64,000 nt of DNA from Candidatus Defluviicoccus seviourii (GCA_900609035.2 UXAT02000008.1:1-64000); one strand, 5' to 3'; counted from the first letter of the stretch, positions 49,439-59,124 are shown. A program made the numbers and translations. Notes: generated by a model not told the origin, from the sequence alone.

Positions 49439-50017
49439 ATGCGTAGGACTTTCATGATTTCGGCGACGGCATTCGCGCTGGCGCTTGGCCTTGCGGCCGC
49501 AGCCCCTTCCCTAGGCGTCGCCCAGGGACCCGGCCCCGGCGGCGGGATGGGCCCGTGTCCCGGTACGGGGCCAGGCACGGGTCCGGGCTCGGCGCAAGGC
49601 GACGGGCGGCCGATGCCGTGGTTTCACGGAATGGACGCGGACGGCGATGGCCGCGTCAGCCGCGAGGAGCATGCGAGCGCGCACAGCGCCCGTTTCGCCA
49701 GCCAGGACCTCAACGGCGACGGCAAGGTGACCGTGGAGGAACTGCAGAAAAGCCGTGAGAACCGCAAGGCGGCACGCATGCAGAAGATGTTCAAGGCCGG
49801 CGATACGGATGGCGACGGCGCCATCAGCCGGTCGGAATCGGACGCAACTTCCGAGAAGCGCTTCGAGAGCATCGATGCCAACGGTGACGGGTTCATCACC
49901 CCCGACGAGATGCAGGCGATGCGGCAGCAGATGGGCCCGCGCGGCGGCGGCCCGCAGGGGCCGGGAACGGGGATGCCGATGGGCACGCCGCCGCAGGCGA
50001 CCCAGCCGGCCCAGTAA
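49439..50017 (+). CDS. secreted EF-hand calcium-binding protein
   Basis: A 192-residue exported protein with a signal peptide ([19 protein letters not shown]) and a Gly/Pro-rich stretch. Four EF-hand loops follow, at residues 66-77 (DADGDGRVSREE), 90-101 (DLNGDGKVTVEE), 122-133 (DTDGDGAISRSE) and 146-157 (DANGDGFITPDE). All keep the acidic and Gly positions needed for calcium. The tail is Gly/Pro/Gln-rich. I chose ATG at 49439, with GAGAGGAGA before it. It faces away from the two-component operon. Confidence 0.9.
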   Translation: MRRTFMISATAFALALGLAAAAPSLGVAQGPGPGGGMGPCPGTGPGTGPGSAQGDGRPMPWFHGMDADGDGRVSREEHASAHSARFASQDLNGDGKVTVEELQKSRENRKAARMQKMFKAGDTDGDGAISRSESDATSEKRFESIDANGDGFITPDEMQAMRQQMGPRGGGPQGPGTGMPMGTPPQATQPAQ

Positions 50018-50062
50018 CCCCACGCCACGTCGATCCCCTGAGTACGCTGATCCTTTGAGTAC

Positions 50063-50090
50063 GCCGGCCCCCTGGGCAGAGGGGGCCGGC
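50063..50090. terminator. strong hairpin between convergent genes
   Basis: GCCGGCCCCC (50063-50072) and GGGGGCCGGC (50081-50090) form a perfect 10-bp stem with an 8-nt loop, midway between the EF-hand stop and the universal-stress-protein stop. There is no U tract on either side; it probably marks the transcript ends of both. Confidence 0.55.
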
Positions 50091-50108
50091 CGCCCAGCCG
50101 AAGATCGC

Positions 50109-50945
50109 TCAGTGACTCATCAGAACGGGGACGGTCATGTGGCGGAGCATGTGCTGGGTGACGCCGCCCAGGACGACCTCCCGCCAGCGGGCATGGCCAT
50201 AGGCTCCCATGACGATGAGGTCAATCGCCGCGTCCGCTGCGCGGGACAACAGCATGTCGCCGGCATCAATGTCCTCGGCATAGAGGTGCTGCGCCTCCGC
50301 CTTGACGCCGTGGCGGGCGAGGTGAAGGCAGATATCGGCACACGGGATCTCGCCGTGGCCGCTGGCACCGCCTTGTGGATTGACGGCGACGACGACCACG
50401 TGGCGGGCCATGGTGAGCAGGGGCAGGGCATCGTTGACCGCGCGCGCCGAGAGCCGGCTCGCATCCCAGGCCACCATCACCCGCTCACCGATGACCGGAT
50501 ACTCGCCGACGGAGGGGATCACGAGGACTGGCCGGCCGACGGCAAGCACGAGCTGGTCCGGGATCGCAGGATCGTCCGCCCCTTCCGTTCCGCTCGGATC
50601 GCGCTGGCCGGCAACAACGATGTCGGCATAGCGGCCGTGCAGGCACAACGCCGCCAGTGACAGCCCTTCGACGCAGCGCCACTCGGACGTGATACCGGCC
50701 CGCCCGGCGCAGTCGTTGAAAGCGGTTTCCGCCAGCTTGGCTTGCGCGCGCGCGTGCTCCGCCTGGCGCTTGAAGACATCGCCGCCAATTTCAGCCCTCA
50801 GGTAGCCCGGGATCTGCGGCGGGGTCATGACGCAGACGCCGGTCAGATGCGCACTGTGGCGCACAGCAAGCGCGGCCGCCGCCTCCATTCGGGCGCGGCT
50901 CTGCTGGTTCACATCGATATGCACCAGGCAATCCTTGAGCGGCAT
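50109..50945 (-). CDS. tandem universal stress protein
   Basis: A 278-residue protein with two UspA domains (about 1-145 and 150-278). The second carries the ATP-binding pattern GxxGxxxxxxxxxG(S/T)-like in MGAYGHARWREVVLGGVTQHM, while the first is degenerate. I chose ATG at 50945, where family similarity begins (KDCLVHIDVNQQSRARMEAA). Such tandem forms respond to energy or oxidative stress; no specific role can be given. Confidence 0.88.
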   Translation of the reverse strand: MPLKDCLVHIDVNQQSRARMEAAAALAVRHSAHLTGVCVMTPPQIPGYLRAEIGGDVFKRQAEHARAQAKLAETAFNDCAGRAGITSEWRCVEGLSLAALCLHGRYADIVVAGQRDPSGTEGADDPAIPDQLVLAVGRPVLVIPSVGEYPVIGERVMVAWDASRLSARAVNDALPLLTMARHVVVVAVNPQGGASGHGEIPCADICLHLARHGVKAEAQHLYAEDIDAGDMLLSRAADAAIDLIVMGAYGHARWREVVLGGVTQHMLRHMTVPVLMSH

Positions 50946-51185
50946 CGCCGGTCTCCCTTCGCTGGCCTCAATCGTCTCTCTGGCCTCAGTCGTCAGGCGA
51001 GAAGTGTAGCGCCCGCCCGGCCCACCTGCAAAGCGCTGCCGCGACGCCATGGTCTGCCCACTTGTGCGCCGCGGCAGGAAAATCGGCGAAACGGTGGCGA
51101 GACGCTTGACGGCGGCGGTGGATAAGTGCGACGAAACCCGATCGGGGCAGAATCGGGTGCAACAAAACCGCTAGCAGGCTTGCCT

Positions 51186-52397
51186 ATGAACTACCAGAGG
51201 TTTTTCGAGGACAAGGTCGCGGCACTGCGGGCCGAAGGCCGCTATCGTGTTTTCGCCGACCTGGAGCGTCGCGCCGGCCTTTTTCCGCGTGCGCTTTGGC
51301 ACAGCCGCAACGGCGTGCGCGAGGTCACCGTCTGGTGCTCGAATGACTACCTCGGCATGGGCCAGCATCCGGAAGTTTTGGCGGCAATGAATGAGGCGAT
51401 CGCGCGATGCGGCGCCGGCGCCGGCGGTACCCGCAACATCTCCGGCACCAATCACTACCACGTTCTTTTAGAGCAAGAGCTGGCCGATCTGCACGGGACC
51501 GAGAGCGCGCTGTTGTTCCAGTCCGGCTGGATCGCCAACATGACGACGCTGACGACGCTCGGCCACAGCCTGCCCGATTGCCTCGTCCTGTCCGACAGCG
51601 CCAACCACAACTCGATGATCGAGGGGATCATCCACTCGCGTGCGGAAAAGCGCATCTTCCGCCACAACGACGTCGCCGACCTCGAACGCCGGCTGGCGGC
51701 CGTCGAGCACGGACGGCCGAAGCTGGTGGCCTTCGAGTCCGTCTACTCGATGGACGGCGACATCGCACCGATCGCGGAAATGTGCGACCTCGCCGAGCGC
51801 TACGGCGCAATGACCTTCCTCGACGAGGTGCACGCGGTCGGCATGTACGGCCGCCGCGGCGGTGGCGTCGCTGAGCGCGACCGGCAGATGCACCGGCTGA
51901 CGGTGATCCAAGGGACGCTCGCCAAGGCGTTCGGCGTGGTTGGCGGCTATATCGCCGGCTCCGCGGCGCTGTGCGATTTCATCCGCAGCTACGGCACCGG
52001 CTTCATCTTTTCCAGCGCAATGCCGCCCGCCGTCGCCGCTGGCGCGCTTGCGAGCGTCCGCTATCTCAAGGTGCATCCGGAGCTGCGCGAGCGCCACCAG
52101 GAACGGGCGGCGACACTGAAACGCCGGATGCGCGAGGCAGGCCTGCCGGTCATGCCCTCAGTGAGCCATATCGTCCCGCTGCTGGTGGGCGATCCGGTGC
52201 TGTGCAAGCAGGCGAGCGACGAACTGATGGAGCGGCACCGCCTCTACGTGCAGCCGATCAATTACCCGACCGTCGAACGCGGCACCGAGCGGCTGCGCTT
52301 CACGCCGACTCCGCTGCACACCGACGACGACATGGACCACCTGATTGCCGCCTTGGGCGAGGTCTGGGAGCGGTTGCGGTTGCGCCCGGCCGCTTGA
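51186..52397 (+). CDS. hemA: 5-aminolevulinate synthase
   Basis: The PLP enzyme condenses glycine and succinyl-CoA to ALA, the C4 route to haem that marks alphaproteobacteria. The 403-residue protein shows [42 protein letters not shown] and the PLP-binding Lys247 in [18 protein letters not shown] chose ATG at 51186, where homology starts ([19 protein letters not shown]). It uses succinyl-CoA, linking it to the TCA genes at the end of the window. Confidence 0.97.
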   Translation: MNYQRFFEDKVAALRAEGRYRVFADLERRAGLFPRALWHSRNGVREVTVWCSNDYLGMGQHPEVLAAMNEAIARCGAGAGGTRNISGTNHYHVLLEQELADLHGTESALLFQSGWIANMTTLTTLGHSLPDCLVLSDSANHNSMIEGIIHSRAEKRIFRHNDVADLERRLAAVEHGRPKLVAFESVYSMDGDIAPIAEMCDLAERYGAMTFLDEVHAVGMYGRRGGGVAERDRQMHRLTVIQGTLAKAFGVVGGYIAGSAALCDFIRSYGTGFIFSSAMPPAVAAGALASVRYLKVHPELRERHQERAATLKRRMREAGLPVMPSVSHIVPLLVGDPVLCKQASDELMERHRLYVQPINYPTVERGTERLRFTPTPLHTDDDMDHLIAALGEVWERLRLRPAA

Positions 52398-52432
52398 GCG
52401 CCGGCATCACCGGACGTTCAGGGCGAGCCGCC

Positions 52433-53059
52433 TCAGAACTGCGTGCGCGGGCGGCGCCAGTGGCCGGGCCGGGTGAAGCGAGCGCTGAGGCGTGAACGCA
52501 GTGTGGTGAGGTCGCTCGCCTCGCCGATGCGCCGCTCAAGGAAGGCCCAGGTCGCCTCGCTATTCTCGGACTCATCGTCAAGCCAGCATAACAGCGTCGC
52601 ACCGTAGGCGGCTGCCAGCGTCGCCCGTTTGGTGTACCAGCTGAAATCGGTCGCGCTGTCGCCGACGGCGTACCAGATCGCGTCGACCGTCGCCCACAGG
52701 CATTGCAGGGCGAGCGTCGTGTTCCACGGCAGCGCGAGATAGGACGCGGTGCGCCGGACCGCTTCGCGGTGGTCCGCGTCGGCCTCCAGGCGCAGCCGCA
52801 CCGCTGCGGCGATGCGGTCGCTGAGTCGCTGCGGTTTTGGCGCAAGCGCCTCGATTCCTTCCATCATCGTCTGGTCGCTCGTCTGCGACCAGAAGCGGAT
52901 CATCTCCGCCACCCCGCCGGGGAAAGCGCGCTCGGCTGCCTCAGGCGCCAGGCCGGCGTCCAACGCACCGCGCACAAGCGCCTTATCGGTCACCCCTTCG
53001 AAGGCCAGTTCCGGCAGCGTCGCCGCCAGAATCTGTGCGCGCAAATCATTGAGACTCAC
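52433..53059 (-). CDS. COQ9-family ubiquinone biosynthesis protein
   Basis: A 208-residue member of the COQ9 family, which binds lipids and assists the COQ7-type hydroxylation step of ubiquinone synthesis. Visible features are the TetR-like first half (LPELAFEGVTDKALVRGALDAGL) and the conserved core SDQTMMEGIEAL, LPWNTTLALQCLWATVDAIWYAVGDSATDFSWYTKRATLAAAY. The start is GTG at 53059, overlapping the def stop (GTGA). The family is typical of alphaproteobacteria and mitochondria. Confidence 0.92.
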   Translation of the reverse strand: MSLNDLRAQILAATLPELAFEGVTDKALVRGALDAGLAPEAAERAFPGGVAEMIRFWSQTSDQTMMEGIEALAPKPQRLSDRIAAAVRLRLEADADHREAVRRTASYLALPWNTTLALQCLWATVDAIWYAVGDSATDFSWYTKRATLAAAYGATLLCWLDDESENSEATWAFLERRIGEASDLTTLRSRLSARFTRPGHWRRPRTQF

Positions 53060-53631
53060 GATCGTCCCTCTCCCTCTTGCTCTTGCGGCCGCGGCTGTCC
53101 CTCGCTGGTCGTGAGCGGATAGCGGCGGATCTCCTCGGCAAAGCCGAAATGGCGCAGGTCCTGCACGCGGGCCGGATAGAGCACCCCATCCAGGTGGTCG
53201 CACTCATGCTGGACGACGCGGGCATGGAAGCCTTCGGCGACACGGTCGAGCGTCTTGTTGTCCGGCGTCAGGCCGGTGTAGCGGATGCGCCGGTAGCGCT
53301 GCACCAGGCCGGTAAGGCCGGGAACAGACAGACATGCCTCCCACGCCGCGTCCCTCTCCTCGTCCATCGGCACGATGACCGGGTTGATCAGCACCGTGAT
53401 CGGCACCGGCGCATGTGTCGGCTCGGCACGCGCCGCCGGGACGTGAAAGACGACGATGCGCAGCGGTGCATGCACCTGCGGCGCCGCGAGACCGACGCCC
53501 GGCGCGTCCTGCATGGTCTCGATCATGTCGGCGACAAGGCGGGCAATGTCCGGCGCGCGTGGATCGCCGACCGGGGCCGCCGCCTGGCGCAGCACCGGAT
53601 GGCCCATGCGTGCGATCTTGAGTATTGCCAC
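53056..53631 (-). CDS. def: peptide deformylase
   Basis: The 191-residue metalloenzyme removes the formyl group from new proteins. All three motifs are complete: GVGLAAPQ (45-52), EACLSVPG with metal ligand Cys100, and QHECDHLDG with ligands His142 and His146 and catalytic Glu143. It is translationally coupled to the COQ9-family gene downstream and is separated from fmt, its usual partner. Confidence 0.95.
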   Translation of the reverse strand: MAILKIARMGHPVLRQAAAPVGDPRAPDIARLVADMIETMQDAPGVGLAAPQVHAPLRIVVFHVPAARAEPTHAPVPITVLINPVIVPMDEERDAAWEACLSVPGLTGLVQRYRRIRYTGLTPDNKTLDRVAEGFHARVVQHECDHLDGVLYPARVQDLRHFGFAEEIRRYPLTTSEGQPRPQEQEGEGRS

Positions 53632-53783
53632 GACCGGTTACACCCTTTCTCCGCCTTCGAGCATTTTGACCCTCTCGCCGCCGGGAACAAGCCTTGAGAG
53701 CGGCAAGGTGCTGTGTTACAAGCCCACCCTCTAGTTTTCCTCCCGCACCCAAAAATGTGGCTGGCAAGGAGAGTGGACAACCC

Positions 53784-53987
53784 GTGCAAGTGATCGTCCG
53801 CGACAACAACGTCGATCAGGCGTTGAAGGCACTGAAGAAGAAAATGCAGCGCGAAGGCATCTTCCGCGAAATGAAGCTTCGCCGTGCCTACGAGAAGCCT
53901 TCGGAGAAGCGCGCCCGCGAGAAGGCAGAGGCGGTCCGCCGCGCCCGCAAGCTCGAGCGCAAGCGCCTCGAACGCGAAGGATTCTGA
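53784..53987 (+). CDS. rpsU: ribosomal protein bS21
   Basis: The 67-residue basic bS21 of the small subunit has the canonical core [30 protein letters not shown] and an Arg/Lys-rich tail. I chose GTG at 53784, the family start (VQVIVRDNN); an AAGGAG lies about 11 bases upstream. Confidence 0.94.
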   Translation: MQVIVRDNNVDQALKALKKKMQREGIFREMKLRRAYEKPSEKRAREKAEAVRRARKLERKRLEREGF

Positions 53988-54213
53988 GCCCACGCCGGCG
54001 CCCGCCGTCGGGACCGGCAGCCCCTCCTCCCGCAGCTTCGCGACGTTCCCCGCCCGCACACCGCCCCTGGCGGTTCATGCGTGAGCGTTGATGCGCGCGC
54101 AGGCGCTTGCCTTGCGTCGTTGCGCCGTGCTGCCGACGCGCGTTTCCCGCAGCACCCCACGGACGGCGGTACAACCGTCGTCAACTCCCCCTTATTGCAC
54201 GCCTGACCATCTA

Positions 54214-54331
54214 CTAGTGCACTGGCACAAACAGAGCCTACATCCTGCTTGTGCCGAAAGTGCACGTGATTCAAACTGTTGTGCGGCGACAACCTTGCTC
54301 GGGCGTGAATCGCCCGATTGGGTCGCTGCAC
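54214..54331 (+). repeat. structured dispersed repeat, copy B
   Basis: The second copy of the 118-bp element at 5048-5165, same orientation, 9 substitutions, no indels. Hairpin 1 is at 54217-54265 with one A/C mismatch in its stem; hairpin 2 is at 54281-54331, where an A-T pair becomes a G-T (G-U in RNA) pair. Seven of the nine substitutions fall in loops or linkers. It lies in the large gene-poor region before sdhC. Confidence 0.85.
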
Positions 54332-54416
54332 GAGCGGCCCACTGCTGCCTTGTGTTCACGGCGGGGTGTTGAACAACAAACCCGATCGGCAGGACACGCA
54401 CGTGTTGGGAAAAGCG

Positions 54417-54471
54417 GGCGTCGGGAAGGGTGAGCCGGGCCCTTGGAAGAGACGGCCCGCTTCCCGACGCC
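54417..54471 (+). ncRNA. long hairpin in the rpsU-sdhC intergenic region, possible RNA
   Basis: GGCGTCGGGAAG (54417-54428) pairs with CTTCCCGACGCC (54460-54471), and CGGGCC (54436-54441) with GGCCCG (54454-54459), giving 18 bp with one 7-nt bulge and a 12-nt loop. A smaller hairpin with a CGAA loop (CTGCG/CGCAG) follows near 54523-54536. No coding frame is convincing here. It could be part of a structured RNA or a remnant of a mobile element; tmRNA, RNase P and SRP signatures are absent. Confidence 0.4.
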
Positions 54472-54654
54472 TCGAGGGGGAGCCATGGGTGACTCCGAAC
54501 AGCGGCAGTGCCGGACGGAAGCCCTGCGCGAACGCAGCCGGAAGCCGGACGGGGCCGTTCCAACGATTCCGACGAACAACCCTTGCGCAGCAAGGCCACG
54601 GCGAGAGCAGACGCGAAACTGTCGATCAGGCCCTCCGTCCGAAGTAATCATCGG

Positions 54655-54760
54655 TTATGCGAAAAAAGAAGGCAACAACAAACATTACATCGCTCTCAAT
54701 AATACTGTGCATAATTATCCAGCATGTCCACAATCGATCCACGCTTTTTCCACAAAACAG
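54655..54760. other. AT-rich region with a cluster of DnaA-box-like sites (candidate replication origin)
   Basis: An AT-rich stretch (54655-54705) is followed by five DnaA-box-like 9-mers in 49 bp. They are TTATGCACA on the minus strand (54706-54714), TTATCCAGC (54715-54723), ATGTCCACA (54724-54732), CGATCCACG (54735-54743) and TTTTCCACA (54746-54754). The first and last match TTWTNCACA exactly; the others have two or three mismatches to TTATCCACA. The plus-strand boxes are spaced 9-11 bp, about one helical turn. This resembles an origin core, but no dnaA, hemE or parAB is nearby. Confidence 0.4.
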
Positions 54761-55297
54761 TGCACATTTGGCGGCGTCGGCGATGTCAACGAAAGAGTTC
54801 GTCGCAAAATAACCGTTCGCACTCAACCTGTTATGGCAGATTCTTTATGGCCAAGGCTGTTCCGGCCCGCAATCTCTCCTTGACGGCAGCGCAGCGGGTG
54901 CGATCCGTGGCTGCGCGAACCTGTGCGGATCTTCCCGGGGGGAACACGTCCGCGCGCGCGTCGGCCTAACACAGCGGGCAACATGGATGCGGCGGGCATC
55001 ATCTTCGGTGACGTCACAATGCGGCTTTGATGCGCCAATGCCAGCGTAGCGTGCAGCGAGCGGCAGAGGTGCCGTTGCGACGCAGCGTCGGAAACACCGC
55101 CATGGGGTGCGTCAGAGACTGCGAGTAAATATTATTATCACTCTATTGAGTCGAGTGTTTGTTTCTCCTCTTCCCCTTTATCCAATTACTCAAAATTGAC
55201 GCCGTACCGCACGTGCGAACGTTGACTCCATTTTCGCCTCGGTCTAACGTTTCAACCCTCAGATTTTCGCGGGCAATAACGAAAAGGGTCACTTGCG
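54761..55297. other. gene-poor region upstream of sdhC
   Basis: About 540 bp with several short frames but none with a ribosome site or recognisable product. The part from about 55130 to 55290 is AT-rich and must contain the sdh promoter; I see TTGACT at 55224 and TTGACG at 55196 as -35-like hexamers but no convincing -10 partner. Confidence 0.4.
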
Positions 55298-55693
55298 ATG
55301 CCTGCCACAGAACGGCCTCTGTCGCCGCATATCCAAATTTACCGTCCGCAGATAACCTCAGGGTTGTCGATCTTTCATCGCATCACTGGCGTCGCACTGA
55401 CGCTGGGAACACTGCTCCTGACGTGGTGGCTGGTCTCCGCCGCCTACGGTCCAGAAGCGTTCGCAACCGCACAGGCATTTCTCGGCAGCTTGATCGGTCA
55501 GTTGGTGCTGTGGGGCTTCACGTTCGCGGTGTTTTACCACCTCGCGAACGGCGTTCGCCACCTGCTGTGGGATTTCGGCTGGGGCTTCGAACTCGAGCAA
55601 CTGCGCTTCTCCGGCATCGTCATGCTGGCGTTCGCCGCCGTCGCGACCCTGGTCACGCTGATTGCCGGCTACTCGCTGGCGGGAGGTCAATGA
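55298..55693 (+). CDS. sdhC: succinate dehydrogenase cytochrome b556 subunit
   Basis: The 131-residue SdhC is one of two membrane anchors of complex II. It has RPLSPHIQIYRPQIT-like start and the conserved SIFHRITGVALTLG that contributes to quinone and haem binding, plus three transmembrane helices (about 30-52, 65-85, 105-128). The stop overlaps the sdhD start (ATGA). Confidence 0.95.
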   Translation: MPATERPLSPHIQIYRPQITSGLSIFHRITGVALTLGTLLLTWWLVSAAYGPEAFATAQAFLGSLIGQLVLWGFTFAVFYHLANGVRHLLWDFGWGFELEQLRFSGIVMLAFAAVATLVTLIAGYSLAGGQ

Positions 55694-56073
55694 TGGAACT
55701 CCGCTCCTCGCTTGGCCGCGCCCGCGGTCTCGGCTCAGCCAAGGAAGGCATTGGCCACTGGTGGGCCCAGCGCGTCACCGCCATCGCGCTGGTGCCGCTC
55801 GCGATCTGGTTCGTGCTGGCAGCGATCTCGCTCCTCGGCGCCGATTACGCCACTTTTGCCGCCTGGATTGGCACATTCGGCAACGCGCTCCTGATGGCGC
55901 TCCTGGTCATCGTCCTGTTTTACCATGCACATCTCGGCATGCAGGTGGTGATCGAGGATTACGTCAGCGGCCACGCGGCGCTGATAACCACCCTTCTCAT
56001 CGTCCGCTTTGCCCTGTTTGCGCTGGCGGTGTCGTGTCTCCTCGCGATCGTTCTGGTCGCGCTTAAGGGCTGA
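55690..56073 (+). CDS. sdhD: succinate dehydrogenase membrane anchor subunit
   Basis: The 127-residue SdhD is the second anchor. The family motif [15 protein letters not shown] begins the first helix, and [16 protein letters not shown] contains the haem-ligand His and the quinone-site Asp-Tyr. Three helices are present. The start is ATG at 55690 or the adjacent ATG at 55693; GGGAGG precedes both. Its coupling to sdhC is by overlap. Confidence 0.94.
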   Translation: MMELRSSLGRARGLGSAKEGIGHWWAQRVTAIALVPLAIWFVLAAISLLGADYATFAAWIGTFGNALLMALLVIVLFYHAHLGMQVVIEDYVSGHAALITTLLIVRFALFALAVSCLLAIVLVALKG

Positions 56074-56083
56074 GTACCAAGCC

Positions 56084-57874
56084 ATGGCAAATGCATATCC
56101 CATCACCGATCACAGCTACGACGTCCTTGTCGTAGGCGCCGGCGGCGCCGGCTTGCGCGCGACCATGGGGCTCGCTGCCGCAGGCTTGAAGACCGCCTGC
56201 ATCACCAAGGTATTTCCCACTCGCAGCCACACGGTTGCCGCCCAGGGCGGCATCGGTGCCGCGCTCGGCAACATGGCCGACGACAGCTGGGAGTGGCACA
56301 TGTACGACACCGTCAAGGGCTCCGACTGGCTCGGTGACCAGGACGCGATCGAATACATGTGCCGCCAGGCGATCCCGGCGGTGCAGGAGCTTGAGCACTT
56401 TGGCGTTCCCTTCTCGCGCACGGCCGAGGGCAAGATTTACCAGCGCCCGTTCGGCGGCCACATGCGCAACTACGGCGAGGCACCGGTACAGCGCGCCTGC
56501 GCCGCTGCCGACCGCACCGGGCATGCCATCCTGCACACGCTTTACCAGCAATGCCTGAAGTACGACGCCGAGTTCTTCGTCGAGTTCTTCGCCATCGATC
56601 TGATCATGGATGATGCCGGCGCCTGCCGCGGCGTCGTCGCCTGGAATCTTGATGATGGCTCGATCCATCGCTTCCAGGCACATGCGGTGGTGTTTGCGAC
56701 CGGCGGCTACGGCCGGGCCTATTTCTCCTGCACATCCGCACATACGTGCACCGGCGACGGCAATGCGATGGTGGCACGCGCCGGCCTGCCGCTGCAGGAC
56801 CACGAATTCATCCAGTTCCACCCGACCGGGATCTACGGGTCGGGTTGCCTGATCACCGAGGGCGCCCGCGGTGAGGGTGGCTATCTCACCAACTCCGCCG
56901 GCGAGCGCTTCATGGAGCGCTATGCGCCGACCGCCAAGGATCTGGCTTCGCGCGATGTCGTCAGCCGGTCGATGACGGTCGAGGTCCGCGAGGGCCGCGG
57001 CGTCGGTCCGGACAAAGACCATATCCTGCTGCACCTCGAGCATCTCGGTGCCGACGTGTTGCTGGCGCGGCTGCCGGGCATTACCGAAACCGCCAAGATC
57101 TTCTCAGGTGTCGATGCGACCCGCGAGCCGATCCCGGTGCTGCCGACGGTGCACTACAACATGGGCGGCATCCCGTCGAACCACTTCGGTGAGGCGCTGC
57201 GGCCGTCCGCGGACGACCCGGATGCGATCGTCCCCGGCCTGTTCGCCGTCGGCGAGTGTGGCTGCGCGTCCGTCCACGGCGCCAACCGGCTCGGCACCAA
57301 CTCGCTGCTCGACATCGTCGTTTTCGGCCGTGCAGCAGCGCTCCGCTGTGCCGAAAAGATCAAACCGCGCCAGACGCACTCGCCACTGCCGAAGGACTCC
57401 GCCGAGCGGGCGCTGGCCCGGATCGATCGCCTGCGCAACGCCAAGGGGTCGCTGTCGACCAGCCAGATCCGGCTCGCCATGCAGCGGACGATGCAGAACA
57501 ACGCCGCAGTCTTCCGCAATCAGGACGTGCTGGCCGAGGGCTGCCGGAAGCTTGACGAAGTCTGGAGCACGCTGTCCGACATCCGTTTGAACGACCGCTC
57601 AATGATCTGGAATTCGGACCTTGTCGAGGCGCTCGAACTCGAAAACCTCATGATCTGTGCCAAGGCTTCGCTCTATTCGGCCGAGGCTCGCAAGGAAAGC
57701 CGCGGGGCACACGCACGGGAAGATTTCGACAAGCGCGATGATGAAAACTGGATGAAGCATACGCTGGCGTGGATCGACGACAACGGCAAGGTCACGCTCT
57801 CCTACCGGCCTGTCCACACCTACACGCTGACCAACGAAGCCCAGTACATCAAGCCGCAAGCGCGGGTCTACTGA
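56084..57874 (+). CDS. sdhA: succinate dehydrogenase flavoprotein subunit
   Basis: The 596-residue catalytic subunit oxidises succinate to fumarate. It carries the FAD fold [18 protein letters not shown], the covalent FAD-attachment His in [15 protein letters not shown], substrate-site elements ([27 protein letters not shown] region) and [13 protein letters not shown]. The start ATG at 56084 follows sdhD by 10 bp. Confidence 0.97.
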   Translation: MANAYPITDHSYDVLVVGAGGAGLRATMGLAAAGLKTACITKVFPTRSHTVAAQGGIGAALGNMADDSWEWHMYDTVKGSDWLGDQDAIEYMCRQAIPAVQELEHFGVPFSRTAEGKIYQRPFGGHMRNYGEAPVQRACAAADRTGHAILHTLYQQCLKYDAEFFVEFFAIDLIMDDAGACRGVVAWNLDDGSIHRFQAHAVVFATGGYGRAYFSCTSAHTCTGDGNAMVARAGLPLQDHEFIQFHPTGIYGSGCLITEGARGEGGYLTNSAGERFMERYAPTAKDLASRDVVSRSMTVEVREGRGVGPDKDHILLHLEHLGADVLLARLPGITETAKIFSGVDATREPIPVLPTVHYNMGGIPSNHFGEALRPSADDPDAIVPGLFAVGECGCASVHGANRLGTNSLLDIVVFGRAAALRCAEKIKPRQTHSPLPKDSAERALARIDRLRNAKGSLSTSQIRLAMQRTMQNNAAVFRNQDVLAEGCRKLDEVWSTLSDIRLNDRSMIWNSDLVEALELENLMICAKASLYSAEARKESRGAHAREDFDKRDDENWMKHTLAWIDDNGKVTLSYRPVHTYTLTNEAQYIKPQARVY

Positions 57875-57895
57875 TTAAGAAGGGAGGATCTCCCC

Positions 57896-58675
57896 ATGGT
57901 CGAATTCACGTTACCTGCAAACTCGAAACCGCGCGAAGGCAAGAGATGGCCGGCGCCAGCGGGGGCAACGAAGATCAGGAACTTCAAGATCTATCGTTAC
58001 GATCCGGAAAGCGGCGAAAATCCGCGCATCGATACCTATGCGGTCGACCTTGCCACCTGCGGGCCGATGGTCCTGGACGGCCTGATCAAGATCAAGAACG
58101 AGATCGACTCGACGCTCACCTTTCGCCGTTCCTGCCGCGAGGGTGTTTGCGGCTCGTGCGCCTTCAACATCGACGGCGTCAACACGCTCGCCTGCATCAA
58201 GGCGATCGAGGACATCAAGGGCGACATCAAGATCTATCCGCTGCCGCACCTGCCGGTGGTCAAGGACTTGGTGCCGGATCTCTCGGTGCCGTATGCGCAG
58301 TATCGGCTGATCATGCCGTGGCTGCAGGCCGACACCGCGCCGCCAGCGGGCGAGCGGCTGCAGAGCCCCAAGGAGCGCGAACGGCTGGACGGCCTGTGGG
58401 AGTGCATCTTGTGCTTCTGCTGCCAGACGAGCTGCCCCAGCTACTGGTGGAACGGCGACCGCTATCTGGGCCCGGCCGTGCTGCTGCAGGCCTATCGCTG
58501 GATCGCCGACTCGCGCGATGAGGCGACGGGCGAGCGGCTGGATCAGCTGAACGACCCGTTCCGCGTGTTCCGCTGCCACACGATCATGAACTGCACGGCG
58601 ACCTGTCCGAAGCACCTCAATCCGGGCAAGGCAGTGGCCGAGATCAAGTCGCTGCTCGCCAAGCGGATGATGTAG
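57896..58675 (+). CDS. sdhB: succinate dehydrogenase iron-sulfur subunit
   Basis: The 259-residue SdhB passes electrons from SdhA to the quinone. All three cluster motifs are complete: [12 protein letters not shown] for the 2Fe-2S centre, [16 protein letters not shown] and [12 protein letters not shown] for the 4Fe-4S and 3Fe-4S centres. A good ribosome site (AAGGGAGGA) precedes the ATG. It is the last gene of sdhCDAB. Confidence 0.97.
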   Translation: MVEFTLPANSKPREGKRWPAPAGATKIRNFKIYRYDPESGENPRIDTYAVDLATCGPMVLDGLIKIKNEIDSTLTFRRSCREGVCGSCAFNIDGVNTLACIKAIEDIKGDIKIYPLPHLPVVKDLVPDLSVPYAQYRLIMPWLQADTAPPAGERLQSPKERERLDGLWECILCFCCQTSCPSYWWNGDRYLGPAVLLQAYRWIADSRDEATGERLDQLNDPFRVFRCHTIMNCTATCPKHLNPGKAVAEIKSLLAKRMM

Positions 58676-58789
58676 ACGGATTAGGGGAGGGCAATAAAAG
58701 CCGGGGCGGAGACACGGGTCCGGCTCTCTCAAGCGCAGCAACGGCAAAACGCCGCGCGCGAACCGAACAAGATGCGCACACTGCGCTGG

Positions 58790-58826
58790 CCGCCGGGTCT
58801 CACCCCCCCGGCGGCATATTTTTTTT
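58790..58826 (+). terminator. intrinsic terminator of sdhCDAB
   Basis: CCGCCGGG (58790-58797) and CCCGGCGG (58807-58814) form an 8-bp stem with a 9-nt loop, followed by CATA and a run of eight T. It lies 115 bp after the sdhB stop. Confidence 0.92.
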
Positions 58827-59124
58827 CGCAGCATGTGCTCGCTACGAGGCGTAGCGCATTTGTCACGCAATTCCGTTTACGGATAGCGGTGTCTGCACGA
58901 ACCAGGGCGAACTATTCTCTCCCACCTTCGTCGCCCCGACTTCGGGTGCCATAGCGTCGTTAATGCACTATACTGCGCGCCTGTGCAGCCAAACTGAATT
59001 TATGAAAACATAACCGCCCATCTTGAAATCGCGGACACTACGTGGATGTGACCAATGCTTCGCCAAAAAGTATGTGTTACACGATTGATCCCGGAACTAG
59101 CCGCCTCACAATAATGAGATCGTC
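58827..59124. other. intergenic region, left edge of the AT-richer patch
   Basis: 298 bp without a supported gene. GC content drops visibly from about 58950 onward (for example TGAATTTATGAAAACATAAC), marking the left side of the Fic-containing patch. I find no tRNA, integrase or obvious direct repeat at this edge. Confidence 0.5.

Noticed and set aside
54332..54660. tmRNA, RNase P RNA, SRP RNA or a cobalamin riboswitch in the gap before sdhC
   Set aside because: The diagnostic conserved sequences of these RNAs are not found on either strand.
54443..54883. A 146-codon plus-strand frame in the rpsU-sdhC gap
   Set aside because: No ribosome site, unusual composition, no recognisable segment, and it runs across the long hairpin and the DnaA-box cluster.
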